Source: Tychonema sp. LEGE 07203 (GTDB lineage: Bacteria; Cyanobacteriota; Cyanobacteriia; Cyanobacteriales; Microcoleaceae). Taken from it: DNA of 39,684 bases. Under the pieces are notes generated by a model. That model worked only from the letters and a program-made list of their open reading frames with translations, searched no databases and had not been told where the DNA came from. A program made the position numbers and the translations under genes. The stretch is from assembly GCF_015207285.1 (NCBI RefSeq), contig NZ_JADEXD010000047.1, positions 1-39,684 of the forward strand, in the 5' to 3' direction. Each line of letters begins with the position of its first letter. The stretch's first letter is position 1. Below are positions 18,661-25,823 of the stretch, one piece after another.

Positions 18661-18800
18661 AGTTGAAATTTAAATATTGTACGTAGAAAACAGGTGACAA
18701 GCCAAGTGCCTTTGTACTCTGGGGCTGCGGGTTGATGGTTAGATGCTGTGCCGCCGCACCCAAAAATTCTCCCAGAAACCGGGTCGATCGGGGCTTGTCC

Positions 18801-18885
18801 TAAATAAGATACAATAAGAAACACAAGAAAAGTGCGATCGACATTATTTGACATTCAAGCTATGCAATCTACAACTGAGTCCGAA
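18801..18885 (+). repeat. Duplicate of the cobW-like gene leader and start (other copy 20178-20262)
   Basis: Both copies carry TAAGATACAATA, then a variable stretch of about 30 bp, then a near-identical segment of about 40 bp: TTATTTGACATTCAAGCT followed by ATGCAATCTACAACT and SAGTCCGA. In this copy the ATG at 18862 opens a frame of only 20 codons (MQSTTESEQSLTWLRFAAFN, stop 18922-18924) that begins like the CobW-like protein (MQSTTQSE). TACAAT is a plausible -10 in both. The duplication therefore seems to have carried a promoter, the 5' leader and the first codons. Confidence 0.88.
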
Positions 18886-18924
18886 CAATCGCTTACATGG
18901 TTGCGTTTTGCAGCGTTTAATTAA
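18862..18924 (+). pseudogene. 20-codon decapitated copy of the cobW-like gene start
   Basis: Starts MQSTTESEQ, matching the first residues of the protein at 20238, then diverges and stops 25 bp before the glycosyltransferase ATG. It may be translated as an upstream open frame, but there is no reason to think the peptide has a function. Confidence 0.6.
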
Positions 18925-18949
18925 TTAAGAACTAACAAGTAATAACTAA

Positions 18950-20113
18950 ATGCGTATAATTGTTGAAGGCTGGCGCTTTTTGCCGCACTCCTACGCGATC
19001 GCCAATCAATTTCAGCTACTAGAAATGCTGAAATATCCCAACTTAGAAATTTTCCACAAAGATATCCCCTATCTAGACGAAAACTGGCAGCCAGCAACCG
19101 GTTTGTTAGAGGCAACTGCTGAAGCAGCAATAAAAAATATTCCTCACCCTTGGGCGTCTCTAGAAGCAGACGCTACGTTACGGATATCAGTACCTTACAA
19201 TTTTGCACCCTCAAATACAAAACGGACGTGCTTGTTTGCCACAACAGAATGGGGAATTCTGCACAACGAAAACTTTAGAATAACGGGCGCAGCTTCCCTC
19301 TTTGAAGGACACAGCAACTCCGATATAATTATTGTTACGCCTTCCCATTGGTCGAAAACCGGATTTATCCGCAGCGGTGCGAATCCCGATCGCACAATTG
19401 TCATACCTTGCGGCATCGATCCGAATATATACAAACCTTTAACAAAATCGGAACGCGAAGCTTTGCGAAAACAGCTAGGATGGGAGGGCTTTGTATTTTT
19501 GAATGTCGGTGCAGGATCTCCAAATAAAGGCATCGATTTATTGTTAAAAGCTTTCTCCGTTGTAGTTGAAAGTCATCCCGAAGCTAGATTAGTATTGAAA
19601 GGAGAAGAATCAATATATGAGTCGGATTCTCTGCTCGCTAAAAACATAGACGAACTGACATTTGACGAAGCAGAAAAAGTTTTGCCGCGCATGGCTTACA
19701 TAGGAGAAACACTGTCTTTTGAAAAAATGGCTCAACTTTATCAAGCCGCCGATGCCTACGTATCTCTTTATTTAGCAGAAGGGTTCAATTTGCCAGCACT
19801 AGAAGCAATTGCTTGTGGCTTGCCGCTCATCTGCACTAAAGGTGGCCCGACGGATGATTTTACAACTCCAGATTTTGCTTGGCACGTGGAAAGCACGTTT
19901 CAAGAAGGTACTTCTAACGGTATGCCGATATTTCGCCTGATGCCAGATTTAGAACATTCGATCGCCTTAATGAAAAATATTATAGAACAGCCGGATTTGT
20001 GCGATCGCTCTCGCGAAGCAGGCCCCAATTTTGTAGCGGGTGGGTTTACCTGGAAACACGTTGCAAACCAACTCCTAGAGGTACTTTTGCCAAGTATTCG
20101 ATCGCCAAATTAA
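18950..20113 (+). CDS. GT-B fold glycosyltransferase, paralogue of the gene at 5869-7089
   Basis: 387 residues. EX7E motif at Glu277 and Glu285 (EGFNLPALEAIACG), donor-domain start FVFLNVGAGSPNKGID (181-196), N-terminus MRIIVEGWRFLPHSYAIANQ. It matches the CRISPR-proximal glycosyltransferase along its whole length, including ATEWG, TPSHWSK/TPSAWSK, FIRSGA/LIRSGV and GGPTDDF. It likely adds a sugar to an exopolysaccharide or envelope glycan. The ATG at 18950 is used; no clear Shine-Dalgarno is seen. Transcription probably starts in the copied leader 90-150 bp upstream, the same leader that precedes the CobW-like gene just downstream. Confidence 0.9.
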   Translation: MRIIVEGWRFLPHSYAIANQFQLLEMLKYPNLEIFHKDIPYLDENWQPATGLLEATAEAAIKNIPHPWASLEADATLRISVPYNFAPSNTKRTCLFATTEWGILHNENFRITGAASLFEGHSNSDIIIVTPSHWSKTGFIRSGANPDRTIVIPCGIDPNIYKPLTKSEREALRKQLGWEGFVFLNVGAGSPNKGIDLLLKAFSVVVESHPEARLVLKGEESIYESDSLLAKNIDELTFDEAEKVLPRMAYIGETLSFEKMAQLYQAADAYVSLYLAEGFNLPALEAIACGLPLICTKGGPTDDFTTPDFAWHVESTFQEGTSNGMPIFRLMPDLEHSIALMKNIIEQPDLCDRSREAGPNFVAGGFTWKHVANQLLEVLLPSIRSPN

Positions 20114-20177
20114 ACAGGGTGCGATCGAAAACTTAGCAATTTCCGATAATTAGCGCTGGCAGGGCGCTGTTCGGAAT

Positions 20178-20237
20178 TAATATAAGATACAATAGGACAG
20201 CAAGTTTAAGCTTCAGACGTTATTTGACATTCAAGCT
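20178..20237 (+). promoter_or_regulatory. Leader of the cobW-like gene (second copy of the duplicated segment)
   Basis: Contains TAAGATACAATA (possible -10 TACAAT) about 54 bp before the ATG, and the shared TTATTTGACATTCAAGCT block directly before it. I do not see a convincing Zur-box palindrome, although COG0523 genes are often zinc-regulated. Confidence 0.45.
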
Positions 20238-21377
20238 ATGCAATCTACAACTCAGTCCGAGACAGAGCAGGCGATGGACGCTCCCAAACACGGCTTGCCC
20301 GTTACCATCATTACAGGATTTCTCGGCAGCGGCAAAACAACCCTGCTCAACCACATCCTGACCAACCAGCAAGGTTTAAAAACAGCAGTTTTAGTCAATG
20401 AATTTGGCGAAATCGGCATCGACAACGAACTGATTGTCACCACCGACGACAACATGGTTGAGCTCAACAACGGCTGCATCTGCTGCACAATTAATGAAGA
20501 TTTGGTAAATGCAGTTTACAAAGTTTTAGAACGTCAAGAAAACCTCGATTATCTAGTAGTAGAAACAACCGGACTCGCCGACCCCCTACCAGTTGCTCTA
20601 ACTTTTTTAAGCACAGAACTGCGCGATCTAACCCGTCTCGATTCGATAGTGACAATAGTAGACGCAGCTAACTACAGCTTAGATTTGTTTAACTCTGAAG
20701 CAGCTTACAGTCAAATAGCTTACGGCGATATAATTATCCTCAACAAAACAGATTTGGTTGAAGAAGCAGATTTAGATTTGTTGGAAGTTAAGATTCGCGA
20801 TATCAAAGAAGGTGCTCGAATTGTGCGAACAGTAAACTCGCAAGTTCCCCTACCGCTAATCCTCAGTGTCGGGTTGTTTGAATCGGACAAATATTTCCAA
20901 TCTGAGGAAACTGCTAGCAGTCACGAACATCACGAACATCACGAACACGAACATCACGACCACGGCCATCACGACCACGGCCATCACGACCACGGCCATC
21001 ACGACCACGGCCATCACGACCACAGCCATCACGACCACTCCGACCATTTAGAAAATGACGGATTTACTTCAATTTCTTTCCAGAGCGACAAGCCGTTTTC
21101 TCTGAGAAAATTTCAATATTTCTTAGACAACCAACTGCCAACAAACGTGTTTCGCGCGAAGGGGATTATGTGGTTTGAAGAAAGTCCGAAACGGCATATT
21201 TTCCATTTGAGCGGCAAGCGATTTTCGATGGATGATGACGAGTGGAAAGGCGACGATCGCAAAAACCAGCTTGTTTTGATCGGTCAGGGTTTGGATACCG
21301 AGACTTTGCGATCGCAAATCGAAAACTGTCTCTGTATGCCTGCACCCAATCGCGGCAAAGGTTTTGGGAAAAACTAA
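20238..21377 (+). CDS. COG0523 (CobW/ZNG1-like) GTPase metallochaperone with His-rich loop
   Basis: 379 residues. G3E GTPase with Walker A GFLGSGKTT (27-35), the family metal site CICC (80-83, in NGCICCTINEDL), ETTGLADP and NKTD for guanine recognition, and a C-terminal CobW_C domain. Between the domains, about residues 227-271 form a His/Asp/Glu-rich segment made of repeated HHDHGHHDHG units, coded by a 15-bp DNA repeat at 20955-21035. Such loops bind Zn, Ni or Co. Family knowledge favours zinc delivery under limitation; cobalamin synthesis is unlikely because no cob gene adjoins. The start is the ATG at 20238. A large inverted repeat follows the gene. Confidence 0.92.
   Translation: MQSTTQSETEQAMDAPKHGLPVTIITGFLGSGKTTLLNHILTNQQGLKTAVLVNEFGEIGIDNELIVTTDDNMVELNNGCICCTINEDLVNAVYKVLERQENLDYLVVETTGLADPLPVALTFLSTELRDLTRLDSIVTIVDAANYSLDLFNSEAAYSQIAYGDIIILNKTDLVEEADLDLLEVKIRDIKEGARIVRTVNSQVPLPLILSVGLFESDKYFQSEETASSHEHHEHHEHEHHDHGHHDHGHHDHGHHDHGHHDHSHHDHSDHLENDGFTSISFQSDKPFSLRKFQYFLDNQLPTNVFRAKGIMWFEESPKRHIFHLSGKRFSMDDDEWKGDDRKNQLVLIGQGLDTETLRSQIENCLCMPAPNRGKGFGKN
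20955..21035 (+). repeat. In-frame minisatellite coding the His-rich metal loop
   Basis: A 15-bp unit (CATCACGACCACGGC) repeats about five times, coding HHDHG. Because the unit is a multiple of three, copy-number change would lengthen or shorten the loop without a frameshift. Confidence 0.85.
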
Positions 21378-21427
21378 AGCTTGAAAATTAACCAGGGAGA
21401 CTTGGCTGCGATCGCCAATGTCTAACA

Positions 21428-21487
21428 GTTCGATCGTTCGGACTTTAGTCCGCACAATTCTGAGGACTAAAGTCCGAACGATCGAAC
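21428..21487. terminator. Large perfect hairpin, 24-bp arms, downstream of the cobW-like gene
   Basis: Arms 21428-21451 and 21464-21487 are exact reverse complements (core GATCGTTCGGACTTTAGTCC) with a 12-nt loop. There is no U-tract. The word GGACTAAAGTCC recurs near 12145, and a related ACTAAAGTC is near 30885, so the arms look like a dispersed palindromic repeat that may also end transcription. Confidence 0.65.
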
Positions 21488-21559
21488 CAATGTTAATTCG
21501 CTTGTACTCAAGAAACGTTTTGATTTTTACACTTAATTGTCAACTGTCGGCTGCTATAA

Positions 21560-22024
21560 ATGCGAGTAATCATCCAGCGAGTCAAATCGTCTCAAGTCCA
21601 AATTAACGGTGAAATTGTCGGCAAAATTGGCTGCGGACTTAACTTGCTTGTAGCTATTGCAGACACCGACACCGAAGCAGAACTCGACTGGATGGCTCGC
21701 AAATGCCTGGAACTGCGTTTGTTTCCCGACTCTGGCAGCGAGGGCGGCCGCTGGGACAAGTCCGTACAAGACATCGGCGGCGAGTTGCTGGTGGTCAGTC
21801 AGTTTACGCTGTACGGGGACTGCCGCAAAGGTCGGCGACCTTCCTTTGAGCGATCGGCAGCTCCTGAACGAGCCGAAATTTTTTATGATAAATTTGTCGA
21901 AAAGTTGCGCCAGAGCGGCTTAAAAATCGAAACAGGCGTGTTTGGAGCCATGATGCAAGTCTTTATAGATAATGACGGGCCGGTGACTTTGGTGCTGGAG
22001 AGAGAATCGGCATCAATGGTTTGA
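21560..22024 (+). CDS. dtd: D-aminoacyl-tRNA deacylase
   Basis: 154 residues, normal length. Dtd hydrolyses D-amino acids (and Gly-tRNAAla) from mischarged tRNA, protecting translation. The two family motifs are present: [17 protein letters not shown] (starting about residue 79) and NDGPVTL near the C-terminus, the latter carrying the cross-subunit Gly-Pro motif. The N-terminus [14 protein letters not shown] is standard, fixing the start at 21560. It follows the large hairpin and probably has its own promoter. Confidence 0.96.
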   Translation: MRVIIQRVKSSQVQINGEIVGKIGCGLNLLVAIADTDTEAELDWMARKCLELRLFPDSGSEGGRWDKSVQDIGGELLVVSQFTLYGDCRKGRRPSFERSAAPERAEIFYDKFVEKLRQSGLKIETGVFGAMMQVFIDNDGPVTLVLERESASMV

Positions 22025-22150
22025 CAGGCCTCTGCTACATAAGATTGACATAAAGCGGACAAGAATGACATCTCGGACACTTAAAACTTATTTCCTGTGT
22101 CTGCGTAGGGAGTCGGCTCCTTCTACTCAACAGGCGTTAATTCAGGACTA
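22025..22150 (-). ncRNA. Candidate TnpB guide (omega) RNA and transposon right end
   Basis: In IS200/IS605 elements the guide RNA overlaps the 3' end of tnpB and the element right end. Immediately after the tnpB stop (22123-22125 on the minus strand) is a short hairpin (GGAG, loop CCGA, CTCC; 22109-22120). The exact right end and guide could not be placed by eye, so the boundaries are nominal. Confidence 0.3.
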
Positions 22151-23277
22151 GCCATCCTTACTCTATCTCTTGAGACCGACGCTAAATTAATCGCGGCATT
22201 CAAATCTCGATTACAACTGTTACCACAAGCCTCACAAACAAACACTCGCTCTTTTAGAGGCATCGGTTGAACGTGGTCGCAGTTTGAGCAAGTTTTCGAT
22301 GAGGGATACCATCTATCTACTACTTCCACCACAGTGCCGTAGATGGGAGATTTATAAACCAGTTCCCGTCGAAATTCATAAAAGCCTGAGCCTAAAACGG
22401 CTTCAGCTAGTTTGTGGTTGGCCGCCATCCCAGAAATATTTAAATCTTCGATGCGGATGTGAGCGTACTTTTTGCTGATTTCTGTCGTTGTTTTCTGCAA
22501 GAAATCTCGTCGCCTCGAAGCAATATTAGCGTGTTGTTTACCAAAATTGCGCTCAAATTTTTGAGCGTTTTTAGATTTTTTGGTACCAAGTTTTTTATTG
22601 CCTAATTGCTTGTTTCTATTGCGGTACTGTAGTTTCCCTAGCTTGATTTTCGCTTTTTTTAGGGAACCTGGCAGTTGGTATACAGTACCGTCACTCAAGG
22701 TGGCAAAGGTTGAAACTCCTAAATCTATACCCGTCGGTTCACAGACAAAGTGATATAAAGGGGGGATTTTGTCGGCTTTTACCGTGAAACTGACATACCA
22801 TTTATCGGCTGTACGGCTGATGGTAAATGTTTGAGAACAACAGTTGTACCCAATAGCTTCTTTCAGGCGAAACGTTCCCAATGTGGGGATTTTTATCCGA
22901 TTGCCGGCACTCAGAAATATTGGCCCATTGCTGCTGTCTACGGTAAACGAGTCCCCGGATTTCTTGCGTTTGAAATTAGGAAACCCGCTCCCTCCTTTAA
23001 CAAAGCGTTCTAGACCTCTATTGAAGGCAATGAAGGCGTTTTGATAAACGCGGGATGATAAAGTGTTAGTCCATTGATATTCTGGTTGTTTCTTAATGAA
23101 GTTGGTGAAAGTTTTTTTGATGAGGCCCAGTTTTCGGGTACGGCTGACTTTGATATCCATCACGCCCAAGTAAAGGGTACGAACCATGTTGTAACAAAAC
23201 CGAGCGTAACCGGCGTGTCGCTTCATCAATGTACGTTCACAATTGTTGAGTTTGAGTTCTAGCTTAATGGCGTACAT
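22123..23277 (-). CDS. tnpB: Solitary TnpB (IS200/IS605 OrfB) RNA-guided nuclease
   Basis: 384 residues, full length. The RuvC triad is intact: Asp185 (GIDLGVSTFATL), Glu277 (IRIEDLNISGM) and Asp358 (CNRDLNAAINLA). The zinc ribbon has CxxC at 330/333 (SKTCSNC) and 348/351 (FVCEACG). The N-terminal OrfB helix-turn-helix region reads MYAIKLELKLNNCERTLMKRHAGYARFCYN (split here). The C-terminus ASPELTPVE resembles typical cyanobacterial TnpB ends. No TnpA tyrosine transposase is next to it. TnpB is now known to cut DNA guided by omegaRNA, so the protein may be active although the element may be immobile or mobilised in trans. The start is the ATG at 23275-23277. Confidence 0.93.
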   Translation of the reverse strand: MYAIKLELKLNNCERTLMKRHAGYARFCYNMVRTLYLGVMDIKVSRTRKLGLIKKTFTNFIKKQPEYQWTNTLSSRVYQNAFIAFNRGLERFVKGGSGFPNFKRKKSGDSFTVDSSNGPIFLSAGNRIKIPTLGTFRLKEAIGYNCCSQTFTISRTADKWYVSFTVKADKIPPLYHFVCEPTGIDLGVSTFATLSDGTVYQLPGSLKKAKIKLGKLQYRNRNKQLGNKKLGTKKSKNAQKFERNFGKQHANIASRRRDFLQKTTTEISKKYAHIRIEDLNISGMAANHKLAEAVLGSGFYEFRRELVYKSPIYGTVVEVVDRWYPSSKTCSNCDHVQPMPLKERVFVCEACGNSCNRDLNAAINLASVSRDRVRMASPELTPVE

Positions 23278-23971
23278 AGCCGTGCGATGGAGTCAGGAGT
23301 GCCTTCCTTTGATACTGATTTTACCAGTCACAGACCCCGAAAGACAAGAACACCGTGTTTTTTTGTCCATGATGTCTTTAATGTCACCAAACGTCTATGA
23401 AACTGCGGTTTAGTATCACCTCTTCTCTTGTCTTCCTTTGTGTCCTTTGCGTCTAAGCGCTTCGCGCAGGCTACGCCAACGCGGTTCGTTCCCAAAAATC
23501 CCTTGCGCCTTTTTCAAACAAATTTCTAAATTAACCGGGTTTCCCAACTGCTGTGGCGTAGCTTCTGAAGATAGTGCAGTTCGCTACACTCTGCCTACTC
23601 TCGATTCCAGAATCTCGATCGCCCAAAATCGGCTCAAACAGCCAGTTAGTAAATTGTCCACTCACAGGCCCCAGAATACCGTCTGTCCGAGGAGCGATCG
23701 CCCTACCCGAATTACAGCTCAGAATGCTTGTACAGTAAGGCTTTAAGGACAAAAAAAACAATCTTTCACAGCCAGCGCTTAGAATCAGATTCAGCAGCCA
23801 AAAACTGTTGCATGAGAGAGTGGAACACTGACATAACTGCGATTATCTCTACTTCCCTATATTCAATGTATAGAGAGTTGAATCAGCACAGCAAGCGAAA
23901 ACGCCAGCAACTGCCGCCTCGCTCTCTGACAAATGTCCTCGCACGCTGTGCGCTACCACCAGATAAACGCC
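23278..23971. other. Gene-free interval between tnpB and the HetZ-family gene
   Basis: It includes the possible tnpB left end, a palindrome-rich stretch AAGCGCTTCGCGCAGGCTAC (from about 23455) of a kind I associate with dispersed cyanobacterial repeats, and a 76-codon minus-strand frame (23531-23761) with no recognised family. The far right part is the upstream region of the HetZ-family gene. No clear promoter was recognised. Confidence 0.6.
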
Positions 23972-25219
23972 ATGACTGTCAAAACTGCCACCAACACCGC
24001 CAACACCGCCAACTGCAACACCGCTTCTGGCTTCAACTTCATTCCGGCCGCCGCAGGCGAACAAACTGCCGAAATCAATACTGCTCCCAGCCTCGATGTT
24101 CTGGCTTTGGCTGAATTTGCCCTCCAAGAATTGGAAGCCGAAATGAAAAATCCCAGCCGCAGCGCTCGAGCGGTGGCGATGCGGATTGCTAAGGAAGTCG
24201 AACGGATTTGCCAAAAAAGCGATCGCATCCAAGTTTCCGGCGAAGTTGAAGCTTGGCAAATCACCTTGGCCGAACACCGCTTGCAAAAAACTCTGCAATT
24301 CTACCGCCTCGGTTCCAAACAAGGCCGCGTCGAACTCCACTCTCACCTGGCGGCGATGATTTACCGCCATGTCGCTTCTTTCCGATCGAACTTGAACTTC
24401 CAAGCTCGCTATAACATGATTGAAGACTTTTTGCAAGGCTTTTACATTGAATCTCTGCGAGCTTTCCGCCGCGAACACCAAGTCGATGTTACTTACCAGC
24501 CCCGCACGCAGCTAGAATTGGCTGAGTACATGGCTTTCACCGAACAGTACGCCAAGCGCCAAATCGGCTTGCCCGGCCGCAACCGCCAGCGCCTGATCGT
24601 GCTTCGGGCTCAAGGATTTGCCAAGGGCCAGCCTCCAGAAACTGCGATCGACATTGAAATGGCTGTAGAGTCGGGCAAGGGAGAAGATGCAGAAATGTAC
24701 AGCCGCTCTCCCGCGGTGCAACAAGTGCGCGAACAAATGGTTTCGGAAACTGTCGATCCGGCTGATGCTGTACTGCGCGATCGAGTTGTCTCGGAATTGA
24801 TCGCTTATCTCGAAGCCCAAAATCAGCCAGAATGCGTGAACTACTTAATGTTGAAATTGCAAGATTTTTCGGCTTCGGAAATCGATCGCGTTCTCGGTTT
24901 GTCTTCCCGCCAGCGCGACTACTTGCAACAGCGGTTTAAGTACCACGTCGAAAAATTTGCCCGCACTCAAAATTGGAAACTCGTCCACGAATGGCTGGGT
25001 GCTGATGTCGATCAAAAGCTGGGAATGACTTCGCACAAATGGGAAGAATTTCGCGCTCAACTGTTGCCCCAAATGCAGCAACTGTTAGAAATGAAGCGGA
25101 ATCAAGAAAGCGACAAGGCGATCGCCGCCGCGCTCAAATGCACTCCCAAACAAGTCCAAAAACGCTGGGCGCAACTGTTGGATCTGGCAAGCCAGACTCG
25201 CAACAGCAGCCAAGGCTAA
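23972..25219 (+). CDS. HetZ-family regulator
   Basis: About 415 residues. The central block KEVERICQKSDRIQVSGEVEAW and LAEHRLQKTLQFYRLGSKQGRVELHSHL (split here), followed by an FLQGFYIESLRAFRREHQ helix and a C-terminal part with LSSRQRDYLQQRFKYHVEKFA, reads like HetZ, the DNA-binding factor required early in heterocyst differentiation in Anabaena; related proteins occur in filamentous species without heterocysts. The C-terminal segment DKAIAAALKCTPKQVQKRWAQLL looks like a helix-turn-helix. The frame is open from an ATG at 23933, but I prefer the ATG at 23972 (MTVKTATNTANTAN) because the 13 extra residues look unlike coding sequence; neither has a clear ribosome site. No nif or het genes are present in the window. 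Confidence 0.7.
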   Translation: MTVKTATNTANTANCNTASGFNFIPAAAGEQTAEINTAPSLDVLALAEFALQELEAEMKNPSRSARAVAMRIAKEVERICQKSDRIQVSGEVEAWQITLAEHRLQKTLQFYRLGSKQGRVELHSHLAAMIYRHVASFRSNLNFQARYNMIEDFLQGFYIESLRAFRREHQVDVTYQPRTQLELAEYMAFTEQYAKRQIGLPGRNRQRLIVLRAQGFAKGQPPETAIDIEMAVESGKGEDAEMYSRSPAVQQVREQMVSETVDPADAVLRDRVVSELIAYLEAQNQPECVNYLMLKLQDFSASEIDRVLGLSSRQRDYLQQRFKYHVEKFARTQNWKLVHEWLGADVDQKLGMTSHKWEEFRAQLLPQMQQLLEMKRNQESDKAIAAALKCTPKQVQKRWAQLLDLASQTRNSSQG

Positions 25220-25403
25220 CGGGTGATCCAATATGAACGCAACTGTTTTCTTGAGGTCACCAAAGGCGATCGGTGCGGCGCAATCTCCAAAATGCCCGCC
25301 CCGGCCTCCCCTTTCAAATCTCCCACAGGGGAGGCTGGATTGTGAAAGCTTTTGAGCTAATTAAATATATTAAAATTGCACTATTTTTGGTTGATGTTTA
25401 TGC

Positions 25404-25424
25404 TTCCCAGGCTATCCCTGGGAA
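25404..25424. repeat. Short hairpin downstream of the HetZ-family gene
   Basis: TTCCCAGG (25404-25411) and CCTGGGAA (25417-25424) with a 5-nt loop, followed by a T-rich stretch. It could end transcription from the HetZ-family gene, but it is nearly 200 bp away. Confidence 0.45.
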
Positions 25425-25427
25425 TTT

Positions 25428-25735
25428 GTTTTTGGAGTAGAAACAGGCTGTCCGGCCTGTTCCACAAGAAAATTTAATTTTTATTTGTTTTTGGAGTAGA
25501 AACAGGCTGTCCGGCTTGTTCCACAAGAAAATTTAATTTTTGTGGATTTGTTTTTGGAGTAGAAACAGGCTGTCCGGCCTGTTCACAAGAAAATTTAATT
25601 TTTGTGGATTTGTTTTTGGAGTAGAAACAGGCTGTCCGGCCTGTTCCACAAGAAAATTTAATTTTTGTGGATTTGTTTTGAGAGTAGAAACAGGCTGTCC
25701 GGCCTGTTCCACAAGAAAAATTAATTTTTGTGGAA
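25428..25735. repeat. Tandem array of five ~62-bp units
   Basis: Units start at 25428, 25487, 25550, 25612 and 25675 (periods 59, 63, 62 and 63). Each carries GTTTTTGGAGTAGAAACAGG, a small palindrome ACAGGC/GCCTGT, and CCACAAGAAAATTTAATTTT. The copies differ by a few substitutions and one-base losses (for example GTTCACAAG in the third). They produce spurious open frames on both strands. Nothing else is seen in the 25220-25823 interval apart from the two flanking hairpins. Confidence 0.95.
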
Positions 25736-25753
25736 CGGGCATCTTGCCCGTTC
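25733..25753. repeat. Hairpin GAACGGGC / GCCCGTTC closing the tandem array
   Basis: Perfect 8-bp arms (25733-25740 and 25746-25753) around ATCTT. With the adjoining TTCCACAA/TTGTGGAA pair it makes a double stem at the end of the array. The TGTGGAACGGGCATCTTGCC word is familiar to me as a dispersed cyanobacterial palindrome. Confidence 0.7.
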
Positions 25754-25823
25754 TTGAGAATGGTGCAGCATCTGATTTTAAACCGCCGATTCCCATAAAT
25801 AACGTAGCGAACCCAGATTTGGT

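Larger units (their letters stand above)
18661..18949. other. Upstream region of the second glycosyltransferase, containing a copied cobW leader
   Basis: The left half (18661-18790) has no recognisable element beyond a half copy of the AGAAACCGGGT repeat near 18774. From 18801 on it repeats the leader of the CobW-like gene (see 18801-18885). Confidence 0.75.

Noticed and set aside
18642-18854. 70-codon minus-strand frame downstream of the FAS1 gene
   Set aside because: It starts in the copied leader and ends in the FAS1 terminator; looks like repeat sequence, not a gene.
20178-20237. Zur box before the cobW-like gene
   Set aside because: COG0523 genes often have one, but no TGATAATNATTATCA-like palindrome is present.
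20856-21047. Frame antisense to the cobW-like gene reading MVVVMAVVVMAVVV-like repeats
   Set aside because: Complement of the His-rich minisatellite; a translation artefact.
23531-23761. 76-codon minus-strand frame beside tnpB
   Set aside because: It has a protein-like middle (GRAIAPRTDGILGPVSGQF), but I recognise no family and the start lacks a ribosome site; possibly a gene scrap, not supportable.
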